Below are positions 16,705 to 24,010 of a stretch of 64,000 bases of DNA, piece after piece; the stretch's first letter is position 1; every line of letters starts with the position of its first letter. The translations under genes were made by a program, and so were the position numbers. The DNA lies in contig NZ_MAYH01000050.1 in the NCBI RefSeq assembly GCF_001684975.1, forward strand, positions 62,001 through 126,000, given 5' to 3'. The notes under the pieces were generated by a model. The model was not told the origin of the DNA, made no database searches, and saw only the letters and a list, made by a program, of their open reading frames with translations. Source of the DNA: Chryseobacterium artocarpi. Lineage in GTDB: Bacteria; Bacteroidota; Bacteroidia; Flavobacteriales; Weeksellaceae.

Positions 16705-18243
16705 CTATTTTTCCGGCATTACTTTATATGTGGGATCTTCCTGAATATTTACCTCTATAACAGCTTCAGCGTTTTTCAGCATTTTACGGCAGTCTTCGCT
16801 GAGATGGCGGAGATATACTGTTTTTCCCTGCTGCTTGTATCGCTTTGACAGTTTATCAAGAGCATCAATGGCACTCATATCCACAATGCGGCTTTCTTTA
16901 AAATCTACCACAATCTCTTCAGGGTCATTCATAGGATCAAATTTGTCTGCAAAAGCCGTGGCTGAACCGAAAAACAACGGACCATATATTTCATAATGCC
17001 TGATTCCGTTTTCATCAATATATTTTCTGGCACGTATCATTTTAGCATTATCCCATGCAAAGACTAAAGCAGAAATAATAACTCCTACCAAAACAGCAAG
17101 AGCAAGATTATGAAGAACCACAGTAATCAAAGCAACCGTAATTCCCACAAATATATCGGACTTCGGCATTTTATTCACAATTCTGATGGAAACCCACTGA
17201 AAAGTACTGATTGCTACCATCATCATTACTCCGACCAATGCTGCCATCGGGATTTTTTCTATAACTGGCGCTCCAATGAGTATAATCATCAATATCATAA
17301 GAGAAGCAATGATCCCTGATAATCTGGCTCTGGAACCTGCATTGAGATTTACCAGAGTTTGTGCTACCATTGCACAACCTCCCATTCCTCCGAAAAAACC
17401 GTTTGTAATATTTGCCAGCCCTTGAGCTACAGACTCTTTATTTGCATTTCCTTTAGAGTTGGTAATCTCATCTACCATAGATAAGGTCAAAAGAGATTCA
17501 ATAAGCCCTACTCCTGCCATAATAAGAGCATAAGGAAAAATGATCTGGAGTGTTTCCATTGAAAAAGGAATTTTCGGAATATGAAAACTTGGAAGACTTC
17601 CACTGATGTGAGCAATATCTGCCACTGTTTTGGTTTGAATATTAAAACCCAGAACTACAGCGAACACAACAATAATTGCTACTAAAGAAGCGGGAACAGC
17701 TTTTGTAATTTTAGGAAAGAAATAAACGACAGCAATTGTAAGAGCCGTTAATCCTCCCATGATATACAAAGGAGTTCCTTGAAGCCAACCTGCTACTCCA
17801 TTACTGTCCGTAATTTTAAATTGTTCTACCTGTGCCATAAAAATAATGATCGCCAATCCGTTCAGAAAGCCATACATTACAGGTTGAGGAATAAGCCGTA
17901 CAAATTTTCCGAGTTTGAAAATACCGACTAACATCTGAAGTATTCCTGCTAATGCCACGGTTGCAAAAAGATATTCTATTCCGTGAGACTGTATTAAGGC
18001 AATCAAAACAACTATAGTAGCTCCGGCTCCTCCTGAAACCATTCCTGGACGTCCTCCTAAAACTGCGGTTACAAATCCCATGATACAAGCTGCATAAAGT
18101 CCGGTGAGAGGTGAAAGCCCCGCAAGAATTGCAAATGAAAGAGATTCCGGAATCATGGTCATGGCAACAGTAAAGCCAGCCAGTAACTCATTTTTATAAT
18201 TAATTTTTTTCGAAAAATCGAATAAGTTGATAGTATTTTTCAT
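16705..18243 (-). CDS. SulP-family anion transporter with STAS domain
   Basis: A 512-residue inner-membrane transporter. The N-terminal part has about 10-12 hydrophobic helices with the SulP signature GFTVAMTMIPESLSFAILAGLSP and LYAACIMGFVTAVLGGRPGMVSGGAGA. The C-terminal ~80 residues (EEIVVDFKESRIVDMSAIDAL) form a STAS domain. Members carry sulfate, bicarbonate or dicarboxylates; the sequence alone does not tell which. A -7 box TAACTTTG ends 7 bp before the ATG, so the transcript is nearly leaderless. It has a good terminator downstream. Confidence 0.92.
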   Translation of the reverse strand: MKNTINLFDFSKKINYKNELLAGFTVAMTMIPESLSFAILAGLSPLTGLYAACIMGFVTAVLGGRPGMVSGGAGATIVVLIALIQSHGIEYLFATVALAGILQMLVGIFKLGKFVRLIPQPVMYGFLNGLAIIIFMAQVEQFKITDSNGVAGWLQGTPLYIMGGLTALTIAVVYFFPKITKAVPASLVAIIVVFAVVLGFNIQTKTVADIAHISGSLPSFHIPKIPFSMETLQIIFPYALIMAGVGLIESLLTLSMVDEITNSKGNANKESVAQGLANITNGFFGGMGGCAMVAQTLVNLNAGSRARLSGIIASLMILMIILIGAPVIEKIPMAALVGVMMMVAISTFQWVSIRIVNKMPKSDIFVGITVALITVVLHNLALAVLVGVIISALVFAWDNAKMIRARKYIDENGIRHYEIYGPLFFGSATAFADKFDPMNDPEEIVVDFKESRIVDMSAIDALDKLSKRYKQQGKTVYLRHLSEDCRKMLKNAEAVIEVNIQEDPTYKVMPEK

Positions 18244-18250
18244 TGAAGTG

Positions 18251-18258
18251 CAAAGTTA
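18251..18258 (-). promoter_or_regulatory. -7 promoter element of the SulP gene
   Basis: TAACTTTG on the minus strand with a TTG about 18 bp upstream. It is so close to the ATG (18243) that the 5' leader would be only a few bases. Confidence 0.65.
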
Positions 18259-18868
18259 TACACTTGCTGAATGGTAAACAATTTTTTATTTTCTAAACCA
18301 TCTAAACGTTAAAATAATTCACACGTTAGTTCATATAATATGTTAATTTTAATTAAAATTATCTTATAAATTCACTTTTTTAAACTTCCAAAGAGAATCT
18401 CTTATGATTTTTGTTTACATTTGAGAACAATTAAGCAGATTATTCGGTACTAAACAAATATTCAAGGCAAAAAACTGATTGTCAGAATACATACAATCGT
18501 TAAATACGTAAAGCTTATAAATAGTATTGCATAAAAAATCTTTAATAGGTTATATATTATTTACACAAAATGGTAGAAAAAGGAAGTTTGAAAAAGAGGA
18601 AGAGTTATAAATCCATTGAAAATAAAAAATATACCTAAAAGGTAGACTAAAGTGATAACAAGCAATTGATATTGAGAAATTAAACAATCCTACCCTGATT
18701 AATTTTTTGAAAAATCATAGTTCTGTTAAATTTATCTGATTCTTTCTTTACAACTTCTTTTATATCTCCCTATCTGAATCTTGAACAACAGATAACAGAT
18801 TGTGACACACCTGATATATACTATTTAAGCTTTCTTATGTAGAATTTTAATTAACAGATATTTTAAAA
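18259..18868. other. Long gene-free region between divergent genes
   Basis: About 610 AT-rich bases without a credible ORF. TACATTTG at 18416-18423 (plus strand) could be a -7 box for the HTH gene, which would then have a very long leader of about 440 bases. No tRNA, CRISPR-like repeat or strong hairpin was seen. Confidence 0.35.
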
Positions 18869-19297
18869 ATGTTATACAAAGAGATCCATATTGGAACGTT
18901 TATTAAGGAAAAAGTAGATGAAAATGAAATAACTATGGACAGGATCTGCAAGTTCCTAGGAAAAGATGAAGATGCTGTGGAAAGAATGTACAATAGCAAA
19001 TCAATAGATTCGGATCTTCTTCTAAGATGGAGCAAACTATTGGAATACGATTTTTTCAGACTTTACAGCTCACACCTGATTTTATATGCACCTCCTGCTG
19101 CTATTAATAAGAACCAACAGAAATCTGATAAAATTCCTTATTTCAGAAAGAATATTTACACTCAGGAAATCAAAGAATTTATCATGAAAAGAATTCTCTC
19201 CGGAGAGATGACGCAAAGTGAAGTCATCAAGGAATATTCCATTCCTAAAAGTACTCTTCACAGATGGCTTCAGAAAAGTGATAACACGAACGGATAA
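18869..19297 (+). CDS. Small protein with two helix-turn-helix segments
   Basis: A 142-residue protein. Residues ~10-65 (IKEKVDENEITMDRICKFLGKDEDAV...DSDLLLRWSKLL) look like an XRE-type helix-turn-helix; residues ~97-137 (TQEIKEFIMKRILSGEMTQSEVIKEYSIPKSTLHRWLQKS) look like the transposase-type HTH found at the N-terminus of IS3/IS630 transposases. There is no DDE catalytic domain nearby and no terminal inverted repeats were found, so it is better seen as a domesticated regulator. It precedes a second HTH protein by 11 bp. Confidence 0.7.
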   Translation: MLYKEIHIGTFIKEKVDENEITMDRICKFLGKDEDAVERMYNSKSIDSDLLLRWSKLLEYDFFRLYSSHLILYAPPAAINKNQQKSDKIPYFRKNIYTQEIKEFIMKRILSGEMTQSEVIKEYSIPKSTLHRWLQKSDNTNG

Positions 19298-19308
19298 ACT
19301 GAGAAAAA

Positions 19309-19656
19309 ATGCGCCCCAATTACAAAAAAATCTATCAGGATATGCTTAGACTTGAGTATCCGGATAAATTAAAAGACCCAAAGATCAAAGAACTTCTTGG
19401 CAAACTGGAAACCACTGAAGATGTCCTGAAATTCAATGACAGACTCTTCAAACCTTCAAAGGAAAGCCAAAAAAACAATCAGAAACTAAAGACTTATGAT
19501 AAGAAAACCATGCTGAAACTTCTTCAGTATCAGAAAAAACATGGACACTCTACCAGTTATATGTCTAAAAAGTATAAAATAAGCAGAACTACCCTCACCA
19601 AATGGAAACAAATGTTTGAGGAAGAACTTGAAAAAAAAGAAAAGAAAGCCGATTGA
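19309..19656 (+). CDS. Small HTH protein paired with the preceding gene
   Basis: A 115-residue, Lys-rich protein. The C-terminal half (YDKKTMLKLLQYQKKHGHSTSYMSKKYKISRTTLTKWKQMF, about residues 63-103) is a transposase-like helix-turn-helix resembling the C-terminal HTH of its neighbour. It is probably co-transcribed with it. The stop codon TGA forms the loop of the terminator hairpin, so termination begins inside the gene. The function is unknown; a DNA-binding role is inferred. Confidence 0.7.
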   Translation: MRPNYKKIYQDMLRLEYPDKLKDPKIKELLGKLETTEDVLKFNDRLFKPSKESQKNNQKLKTYDKKTMLKLLQYQKKHGHSTSYMSKKYKISRTTLTKWKQMFEEELEKKEKKAD

Positions 19657-19669
19657 TCATCGGCTTTTT
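19645..19669 (+). terminator. Intrinsic terminator overlapping the HTH gene end
   Basis: The stem AAAGCCGAT/ATCGGCTTT with the five-base loop TGATC is followed by further Ts. The stop codon is in the loop. Confidence 0.85.
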
Positions 19670-19683
19670 CTGTAAAGGTAACC

Positions 19684-19803
19684 ATAAGGAAAAATGGGGC
19701 TTAGCTTGCCGGATTCGAACCGGATAACCTTGCCGGAAGTACCGACTTCGCTATTCCTCCCCAAATGGCTGTAACGATGAATTTTTTCCTAACGACACTT
19801 ATA
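19684..19803 (-). ncRNA. Y-RNA-like element 6, tRNA-like T-arm in normal order
   Basis: On the minus strand it opens with GTGTCGT, the 5' signature shared by all six elements. The outer helix is ATAA plus GGAAAAA pairing with TTTTTCC plus TTAT. Inside are GGGG...CCCC, a GAAG-TCGGTA-CTTC hairpin (containing TACTTC) and a T-arm CCGG-TTCGAAT-CCGG. Here the T-arm lies between the two acceptor-like strands, so unlike elements 3 and 5 it is not permuted. It has no complete anticodon arm. Confidence 0.55.
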
Positions 19804-19817
19804 TAATACATTTAACA

Positions 19818-19897
19818 CTAAGCCGGAGGCGGGAAGAAAGGAAGGTTTAGAAAATTACGATACAAAGATGTATTCCGATTCCCCGCTTCCGGCTTAG
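19818..19897. repeat. Large inverted repeat between Y-RNA-like elements 5 and 6
   Basis: CTAAGCCGGAGGCGGG (19818-19833) pairs with CCCGCTTCCGGCTTAG (19882-19897), 16 positions with one G-T pair, around a 48-base loop. The arms are much richer in GC than the surroundings. It may be a dispersed palindromic element, a long terminator or another small RNA. Confidence 0.6.
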
Positions 19898-19918
19898 TTA
19901 CTTAAAATATAATCTTAT

Positions 19919-20058
19919 AAAAACAAGGCAACAGGCAAATAGTGATGTCGTGCTCTACCAGCTGAGCTACTCTTCCTTTAGTTTTTAGTGGAAGAGACAG
20001 GATTTGAACCTGTGTCCCCGTCGTGATGATCGAAGTAATGCTATTTTACGACACTTGT
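19919..20058 (-). ncRNA. Y-RNA-like element 5, circularly permuted tRNA mimic
   Basis: Minus-strand order: ACAAG, GTGTCGT, AAATAG, TACTTCG, T-arm (ACAGG-TTCAAAT-CCTGT), acceptor 3' strand CTCTTCC, a 13-base loop, acceptor 5' strand GGAAGAG, then the D-arm (TA-GCTC-AGCTGGTA-GAGC), CTATTT and CTTGT. The tRNA halves are in reverse order and joined through the acceptor stem, while the Y-type helix (AAATAG/CTATTT and ACAAG/CTTGT) takes the place of the anticodon arm. This matches the known tRNA mimicry of YrlA-type bacterial Y RNAs. A T run follows the outer helix. It lies downstream of rsr. Confidence 0.78.
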
Positions 20059-20069
20059 TTGTTTTTTTT

Positions 20070-20177
20070 AAAAAAAAGAGGCAAATATTCGAAAAGACTT
20101 TTATAAATCATTTTCATAATCTATTCTGGAGTCGAACCAAATGTAACCGAAGTAAGCCTTCTCTACGGCACTCTTTC
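20070..20177 (-). ncRNA. Y-RNA-like element 4, reduced tRNA-like part
   Basis: On the minus strand: AAAGAG, GTGCCGT, AGAAGGCTT, TACTTCGG, a weak T-arm (TTTGG-TTCGACT-CCAGA), no D-arm, then AAGTCTTTT pairing with AGAAGGCTT and CTCTTT pairing with AAAGAG, followed by T8. It therefore keeps the Y-type stem and terminator but only a vestige of the tRNA module. Confidence 0.65.
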
Positions 20178-20184
20178 ATCATAT

Positions 20185-20321
20185 CAAGGTAAAAATTTTG
20201 GAATCTTCCGTGCATTTGCTCTAACCCACTGAGCTACTTCTCCTTTTCGAGGGAAAAGGCAGGACTTGAACCTGCGACACAATGTTTATGATCTCGAAGT
20301 ATGATTCCAGAACGACACTTG
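20185..20321 (-). ncRNA. Y-RNA-like element 3, circularly permuted tRNA mimic
   Basis: Minus-strand order: CAAG, GTGTCGT, GGAATC, TACTTCG, T-arm (GCAGG-TTCAAGT-CCTGC), CTTTTCC, an 8-base loop, GGAGAAG, D-arm (TA-GCTC-AGTGGGTTA-GAGC), GATTCC, CTTG. CTTTTCC and GGAGAAG pair over 7 bp with one G-U, forming a closed acceptor stem; GGAATC/GATTCC and CAAG/CTTG form the Y-type helix. It has the same permuted plan as element 5, with different stem sequences, so pairing is conserved rather than sequence. Confidence 0.78.
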
Positions 20322-20327
20322 AAAACA

Positions 20328-20454
20328 GCAAGGCAATTGTGCAAACAGACACGTATTAACGGTGTGCTATCTTTATACTATCTGCCATTGCAGAACAGGA
20401 CTTGCACCTGTACTTCCGTTCCCCCACGAAGTATTTCTGTTTTACGGCACTTGC
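20328..20454 (-). ncRNA. Y-RNA-like element 2, partial tRNA mimic
   Basis: Minus-strand order: GCAAG, GTGCCGT, AAACAG, TACTTCG, T-arm (ACAGG-TGCAAGT-CCTGT), a short hairpin TCTGC-AATG-GCAGA in the acceptor position, a poor D-arm, CTGTTT pairing with AAACAG, and CTTGC pairing with GCAAG. The D-arm is not canonical. Confidence 0.65.
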
Positions 20455-20546
20455 TTTTTTATAAAACCAAGCAATTCAATTGTAAGAGTAATGGTTCAAT
20501 TAAAAGTTGACGATGGAACTCTTACAGACGGCATTGGTTTATTTTT

Positions 20547-20616
20547 ACCAGGCAATTTTCGAAAAGACTCTGTCAGTTTGGAATCGAAGTACGTCTTCTC
20601 TTACGGCACCGGTGTT
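20547..20616 (-). ncRNA. Y-RNA-like element 1, minimal form without tRNA module
   Basis: On the minus strand GTGCCGT is followed by GAGAAGAC, TACTTCG, a short loop and GTCTTTTC, which pairs with GAGAAGAC over 8 positions (one G-U). There is no T-arm or D-arm. It is the element nearest to the coding genes of the rsr locus. Confidence 0.5.
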
Positions 20617-20671
20617 AATTGTTACTGCAAAATTAAACGGCTAGTACGCAATCTATTTACGCAGATATATT

Positions 20672-21334
20672 TTATTTAATTCCCGATATAAATTTTGAAA
20701 TTTTCTCGGCGTTGTTAATATTCTCTTTTTCCAAAATATTCAAAATCCTATTGTTGAAATTTATCTGATGTTGTTTTACTTTTTCCAACTCTTTTGTCAA
20801 TACCGCCTCTGGAATTTCAAACTTTATGGTTATATTTTCAGGAACAATAGTACATTCTTCGGTGTAATCTGAAAAACTGATGATACCGTTTTCTCTTTTA
20901 TACAGAATCCAAGGATGCCCGATCCATATATCTTTCCATTCGGAGGTCTCGTTTTCAAAAATTGCCTGCCATTCTTGTATATTACTCAGATCGCTGCAAC
21001 AATTGGGTTCAATCAAAAATTCATTGTTATTTTTAAATACCACTCCACCATCAAAAGATAATACACATAGATCTTCTTCAGAATCATCAGCATCTATTTC
21101 GCCTAGCTTTTGATTTACAAGGACCTGTAAAGTTTCATCATCAATGGTTTCAATATCTACTAAAAAAGATCCTTTTTGAATTGTATTGACGTTGATATTA
21201 AGCTGAGAAGCTACTTCCATCATTTTCACGAACCATTCTTCATGGTTTAGATAATCTGAAAATTCCGGGAATTCAAAATCTTCATCGGAATATTTAAACA
21301 GATTGATTTCAATTGTATTAATAAGTTGTATCAT
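20672..21334 (-). CDS. Unknown protein between rsr and the Y-RNA-like array
   Basis: A 220-residue acidic cytoplasmic protein without signal peptide or membrane helix. It has short beta-type stretches (DLCVLSFDGGVVFKNNNEFLIEP, DIWIGHPWILYKRENGIISFSDYTEE, NITIKFEIPEAVL) and a helical C-terminus; the WIGHPW segment recalls SMI1/SUKH-like proteins but this is weak. Its place between rsr and the RNA array, on the same strand, suggests a partner of the Ro-like protein or an immunity-type gene. I do not recognise the family. Confidence 0.65.
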   Translation of the reverse strand: MIQLINTIEINLFKYSDEDFEFPEFSDYLNHEEWFVKMMEVASQLNINVNTIQKGSFLVDIETIDDETLQVLVNQKLGEIDADDSEEDLCVLSFDGGVVFKNNNEFLIEPNCCSDLSNIQEWQAIFENETSEWKDIWIGHPWILYKRENGIISFSDYTEECTIVPENITIKFEIPEAVLTKELEKVKQHQINFNNRILNILEKENINNAEKISKFISGIK

Positions 21335-21354
21335 TGTTGATTAGTTTAAGTTTT

Positions 21355-21445
21355 ATAGCCCCGATTGCAACGGCATCCTTTTTCTGTTTCGGCTTGAAAT
21401 AAGCACTGGCGAAAAAGATATAGTGAAAAGCGGGAATAAGCTCCT
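21355..21445. repeat. Dispersed intergenic repeat with hairpin
   Basis: Runs from TAGCCCCGATTGCAACGG through ATCCTTTTTC and GAAAAAGATATAG to AGCGGGAATAAGCTCC. The pattern (CGGG..., CTTTTT...AAAAAG, ATCGGGGC) is one I associate with widespread flavobacterial intergenic repeats downstream of genes. It lies between rsr and the next gene and may act as a terminator or processing site. Confidence 0.5.
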
Positions 21446-21472
21446 AAAAATTATTTTTAAAAGCAGTGCCTT

Positions 21473-22990
21473 TTACAGCACTACTTTTTGTATGATTTCA
21501 ATTGCAGATTTTTGATCTTCCAACGCATTCAATACATCGAAAATTTTGTCTGACCAACCGGCAATAAGGTGTACATCATTTCTTTTGATATCTATTGGCT
21601 GTCTTCCATACCCTGCAAGATCAAAGATATACAACTTTGCTTTAGGTGCCAAAGCTTTATACTTGGTCCAGGAGTATTCAAAAGAGTTTTGATTACTATT
21701 ACTGTCCCAAAGCTGAGCATCGGTAAACAACATTACTTTATCTACTTTTTCTTTTCTTCTGATCAGATCTTCAATCACCAGATAACCGTTTGTAGAGTAT
21801 CCTACTTCTCCTTCTCGCTTGTAGAAAGCATCTACATTTCTAAGAATTCCATTTTTAGGCATCGGAACGCGTAGCCAACGGTCACCGAATATTCCCGTTA
21901 CTACATTCTGGCATTTTGACTGTAGGATCATAGACATCAGCAAACCGATATCATACAACAAAACCTTACTTTTTGGAGAAACTGATTTCTGCATAGAGCC
22001 TGAAACGTCTGCCGCAATAACTACTGAAGTATCAAAACCAAAGCCTTTAATGTTTTGAGCACTTTGGGCAACGGCTTCTTCCAATGCCTCCAATACGGAT
22101 GACAAATAAGGTGAATCAACAGCTTTCAATTCCCTGTACGCCGCCAGAAAACGGAATGGTAACTGTTTTGAATTTGATACCGCTTTTTCATCAGCCAGGT
22201 AACGACAGACTTTCTCCATAGCTTTAGAGGACACTTCTGCTTCCAGAATGTTTCTGAGGTTTCGTAAAGTTGCCATGTACCCTAATTTATTGCTGAAGAT
22301 CAGCTCTTCCCATTTATTTTTGAAAGCCAGTTTTCTTTCTGCTTCATTGATAAATTTGGTCTGTCCCAATACTGAAAGTTCTACTTCCCAGGTGTAAGGT
22401 GTTTCCAACATATTATGTGCAATTTTATTGAAAATTGTCTGCTGGTCGTCATTTTTAGCTTTGGGATGAACAAGGAACAAGGCATCTTTCATTGTTACCT
22501 CAGCTTTTCTGTTGTATTTTGCAAACTGATATTCATCAAATCTATTGAATGATTTCGCAAGACCTTTCTGAATCTGCTTGGATAATCTGTTCAGCTTTTT
22601 AGTTTCTGTTCTTTTATTCGATAATTGGTAATATGCCAATAATTCTGTGATTTCATCTGCTCTCTGAACCACTCCATCCACAGTTCTGCTCACCAGATCA
22701 GAGCCTGAAATTTCTTTTGCCAACTCTGTAGCCAAGACTAAGGGAACGGAACGTAAATGCATATCTTTTCTTGCATAAACAGCTAATTTTGCTACAAATT
22801 CCGGATCATTTTTATCAATCAGAGACTTTATTCTCTCTAATCTGTCATCTCCTTTTTCATAAGAGATATTGGACAGTCCTGTTGTCACCACAGCACTATA
22901 TAATTCTTCTTCTGGTGTCATCATATATGCTTTTTCACCTTCATAGTTCAAGATTTCTTTATCTTCTTTTTTCAAAAAATTAAATTTCAT
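21473..22990 (-). CDS. rsr: Ro60-like TROVE-vWA RNA-binding protein
   Basis: A 505-residue orthologue of the Ro autoantigen (Rsr in bacteria). Residues ~15-310 form the helical-repeat TROVE ring (YSAVVTTGLSNISYEKGDDRLERIKSLI, YARKDMHLRSVPLVLATELA, MATLRNLRNILEA); residues ~325-490 are a von Willebrand A domain with an intact MIDAS start DVSGSMQKS, a later T and D (MLFTDAQLW). Ro proteins bind Y RNAs and the ends of misfolded or damaged RNAs and tether exonucleases. The array of Y-RNA-like elements 0.9-1.8 kb downstream on the same strand supports this. The promoter carries a dyad shared with the sirtuin operon. Confidence 0.95.
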   Translation of the reverse strand: MKFNFLKKEDKEILNYEGEKAYMMTPEEELYSAVVTTGLSNISYEKGDDRLERIKSLIDKNDPEFVAKLAVYARKDMHLRSVPLVLATELAKEISGSDLVSRTVDGVVQRADEITELLAYYQLSNKRTETKKLNRLSKQIQKGLAKSFNRFDEYQFAKYNRKAEVTMKDALFLVHPKAKNDDQQTIFNKIAHNMLETPYTWEVELSVLGQTKFINEAERKLAFKNKWEELIFSNKLGYMATLRNLRNILEAEVSSKAMEKVCRYLADEKAVSNSKQLPFRFLAAYRELKAVDSPYLSSVLEALEEAVAQSAQNIKGFGFDTSVVIAADVSGSMQKSVSPKSKVLLYDIGLLMSMILQSKCQNVVTGIFGDRWLRVPMPKNGILRNVDAFYKREGEVGYSTNGYLVIEDLIRRKEKVDKVMLFTDAQLWDSNSNQNSFEYSWTKYKALAPKAKLYIFDLAGYGRQPIDIKRNDVHLIAGWSDKIFDVLNALEDQKSAIEIIQKVVL

Positions 22991-23047
22991 GAGTTACTGT
23001 TTTTTAGTTAAACATAGGAAGAGTTGCTTCCTCTCTGATTTCTGATG

Positions 23048-23081
23048 CAAAGTAAGGACTATATTGCGCAATCTTTTTGCG
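23048..23081 (-). promoter_or_regulatory. rsr promoter with 15-bp dyad
   Basis: The minus strand has a -7-like box TTACTTTG (23055-23048), 11 bases, then the dyad CGCAATCTTTTTGCG as read on the plus strand (23067-23081; CGCAA-N5-TTGCG). The same 15-mer at the same distance precedes the sirtuin gene. It covers the -33 region, so it is either an operator or part of a special promoter. Confidence 0.6.
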
Positions 23082-23175
23082 TAGATTATTTTTTTGAAAA
23101 ATTTTATTTCAATAGGATTGGAAAAAAGCTAAAAAACTCTCGCAGATTTAGCTGATGACGCAGATTCTTTAAGTT

Positions 23176-23238
23176 TTGGCTAAAGCCAATGGAATTTGGT
23201 TTATGTATTTGACCGGGCGGGTGGGCTAAAGCCCACCC
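23176..23238. repeat. Paired GCTAAAGC palindromes
   Basis: Two hairpins, TTGGC-TAAA-GCCAA (23176-23189) and GGGTGGGC-TAAA-GCCCACCC (23219-23238), share the loop TAAA. They look like one dispersed palindromic element. Confidence 0.6.
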
Positions 23239-23293
23239 CTATTGATTTTGATATCAAATGGATATACATATGGGAAAATAGTTGTTTAACGAC

Positions 23294-23405
23294 TTTATCT
23301 TTTATCTTTTATCTTTTATCTTTTATCTTTTATCTTTTATCTTTTATCTTTTATCTTTTATCTTTTATCTTTTATCTTTTATCTTTTATCTTTTATCTTT
23401 TATCT
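23294..23405 (+). repeat. Sixteen perfect tandem copies of TTTATCT
   Basis: 112 bp of uninterrupted heptanucleotide repeat ending about 57 bp upstream of the -7 box of the glyoxalase-fold gene. The unit length and perfect identity suggest recent slippage. An ORF running through it has a repetitive Phe/Tyr/Leu/Ser/Ile sequence and is not a gene. Confidence 0.95.
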
Positions 23406-23461
23406 ATCATTCATTTTTACGAAAGAAATCGGTATTATCAGGCTTTTACACTGTGGTTTCC

Positions 23462-23469
23462 TAGTTTTG
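23462..23469 (+). promoter_or_regulatory. -7 promoter element of the glyoxalase-fold gene
   Basis: TAGTTTTG fits TAnnTTTG and lies 20 bp before the ATG at 23490. Confidence 0.55.
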
Positions 23470-23489
23470 TCTGTATTAAAATTAAAGCT

Positions 23490-23936
23490 ATGATTAAAGG
23501 ATTATATGAAACTCATGTTCAGGTAAGTGATTTGGAAAAAGGAATTAAGTTTTATACAGAAGTATTGGGGCTGAAGTTGGCACACAGAGATGAAACAAGA
23601 CCTATAGCATTTCTATGGGTTGGTGAAAATAAAGAGTTTATGCTTGGGTTATGGGAACAGAAAGAGAATCTACAGACAAGGCATTTCGCTTTTTCGAGCA
23701 GTAAAGAAGATATTTTAAATTATTCTGTAAAGTTTTTAGAAGATAAAAATCTGAGCCCTTATAACTTCCTGAAAAATGGGAGTATTGAGCCAATGGTTTT
23801 TGCATGGATGCCGGCGTTGGCTATTTATTTTAATGATCCTGATGGTAATCAGCTTGAATTTATTTCAATCCTTGAGGGTGATGGGAAGCCCGAGCTGGGC
23901 GTTTTGACTTATGAGGAATGGATGAAACAGCATTAA
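23490..23936 (+). CDS. VOC/glyoxalase-fold protein
   Basis: A 148-residue vicinal-oxygen-chelate protein with two beta-alpha-beta-beta-beta halves: LYETHVQVSDLEKGIKFYTEVLGLKLAHRDE in the first, and ALAIYFNDPDGNQLEFISIL in the second, with metal-ligand candidates His (ETHVQV) and Glu (LEFIS). I start at ATG 23490 (MIKGLYETHV). Fosfomycin-resistance, glyoxalase and dioxygenase enzymes share this fold; nothing distinguishes between them here. The gene stands alone and ends in a terminator. Confidence 0.85.
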   Translation: MIKGLYETHVQVSDLEKGIKFYTEVLGLKLAHRDETRPIAFLWVGENKEFMLGLWEQKENLQTRHFAFSSSKEDILNYSVKFLEDKNLSPYNFLKNGSIEPMVFAWMPALAIYFNDPDGNQLEFISILEGDGKPELGVLTYEEWMKQH

Positions 23937-23955
23937 CCTTCTTATATTTTAAATA

Positions 23956-23993
23956 GCCACGAATTAACGAATAATAATCCGTGTATTCGTGGC
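23956..23993. terminator. Terminator between convergent genes
   Basis: The stem GCCACGAAT/ATTCGTGGC is followed by ATTTTTTC. GCCACGAATNCACGAATTA-type sequences recur in the 51.4-51.9 kb spacer, so this may also be a dispersed element. Confidence 0.65.
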
Positions 23994-24010
23994 ATTTTTT
24001 CTTTAAGCTT

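Noticed and set aside
18869..19656. Insertion sequence
   Set aside because: The two proteins have transposase-like HTH motifs only; there is no DDE or HUH catalytic domain, no terminal inverted repeats and no target-site duplication that I could see.
19919..20321. Ordinary tRNA genes near 20000 and 20250
   Set aside because: The T-arm comes before the D-arm, the acceptor strands are joined by a loop and no anticodon arm is present, so these are permuted tRNA mimics.
23294..23405. Possible CRISPR array
   Set aside because: The unit is only 7 bp with no spacers, and no cas genes are in the window.
23196..23489. In-frame N-terminal extension of the VOC gene with Phe/Tyr/Leu/Ser/Ile repeats
   Set aside because: It is the translation of the TTTATCT repeat plus a palindromic repeat; the -7 box of the VOC gene lies inside it, and the VOC domain starts cleanly at ATG 23490.
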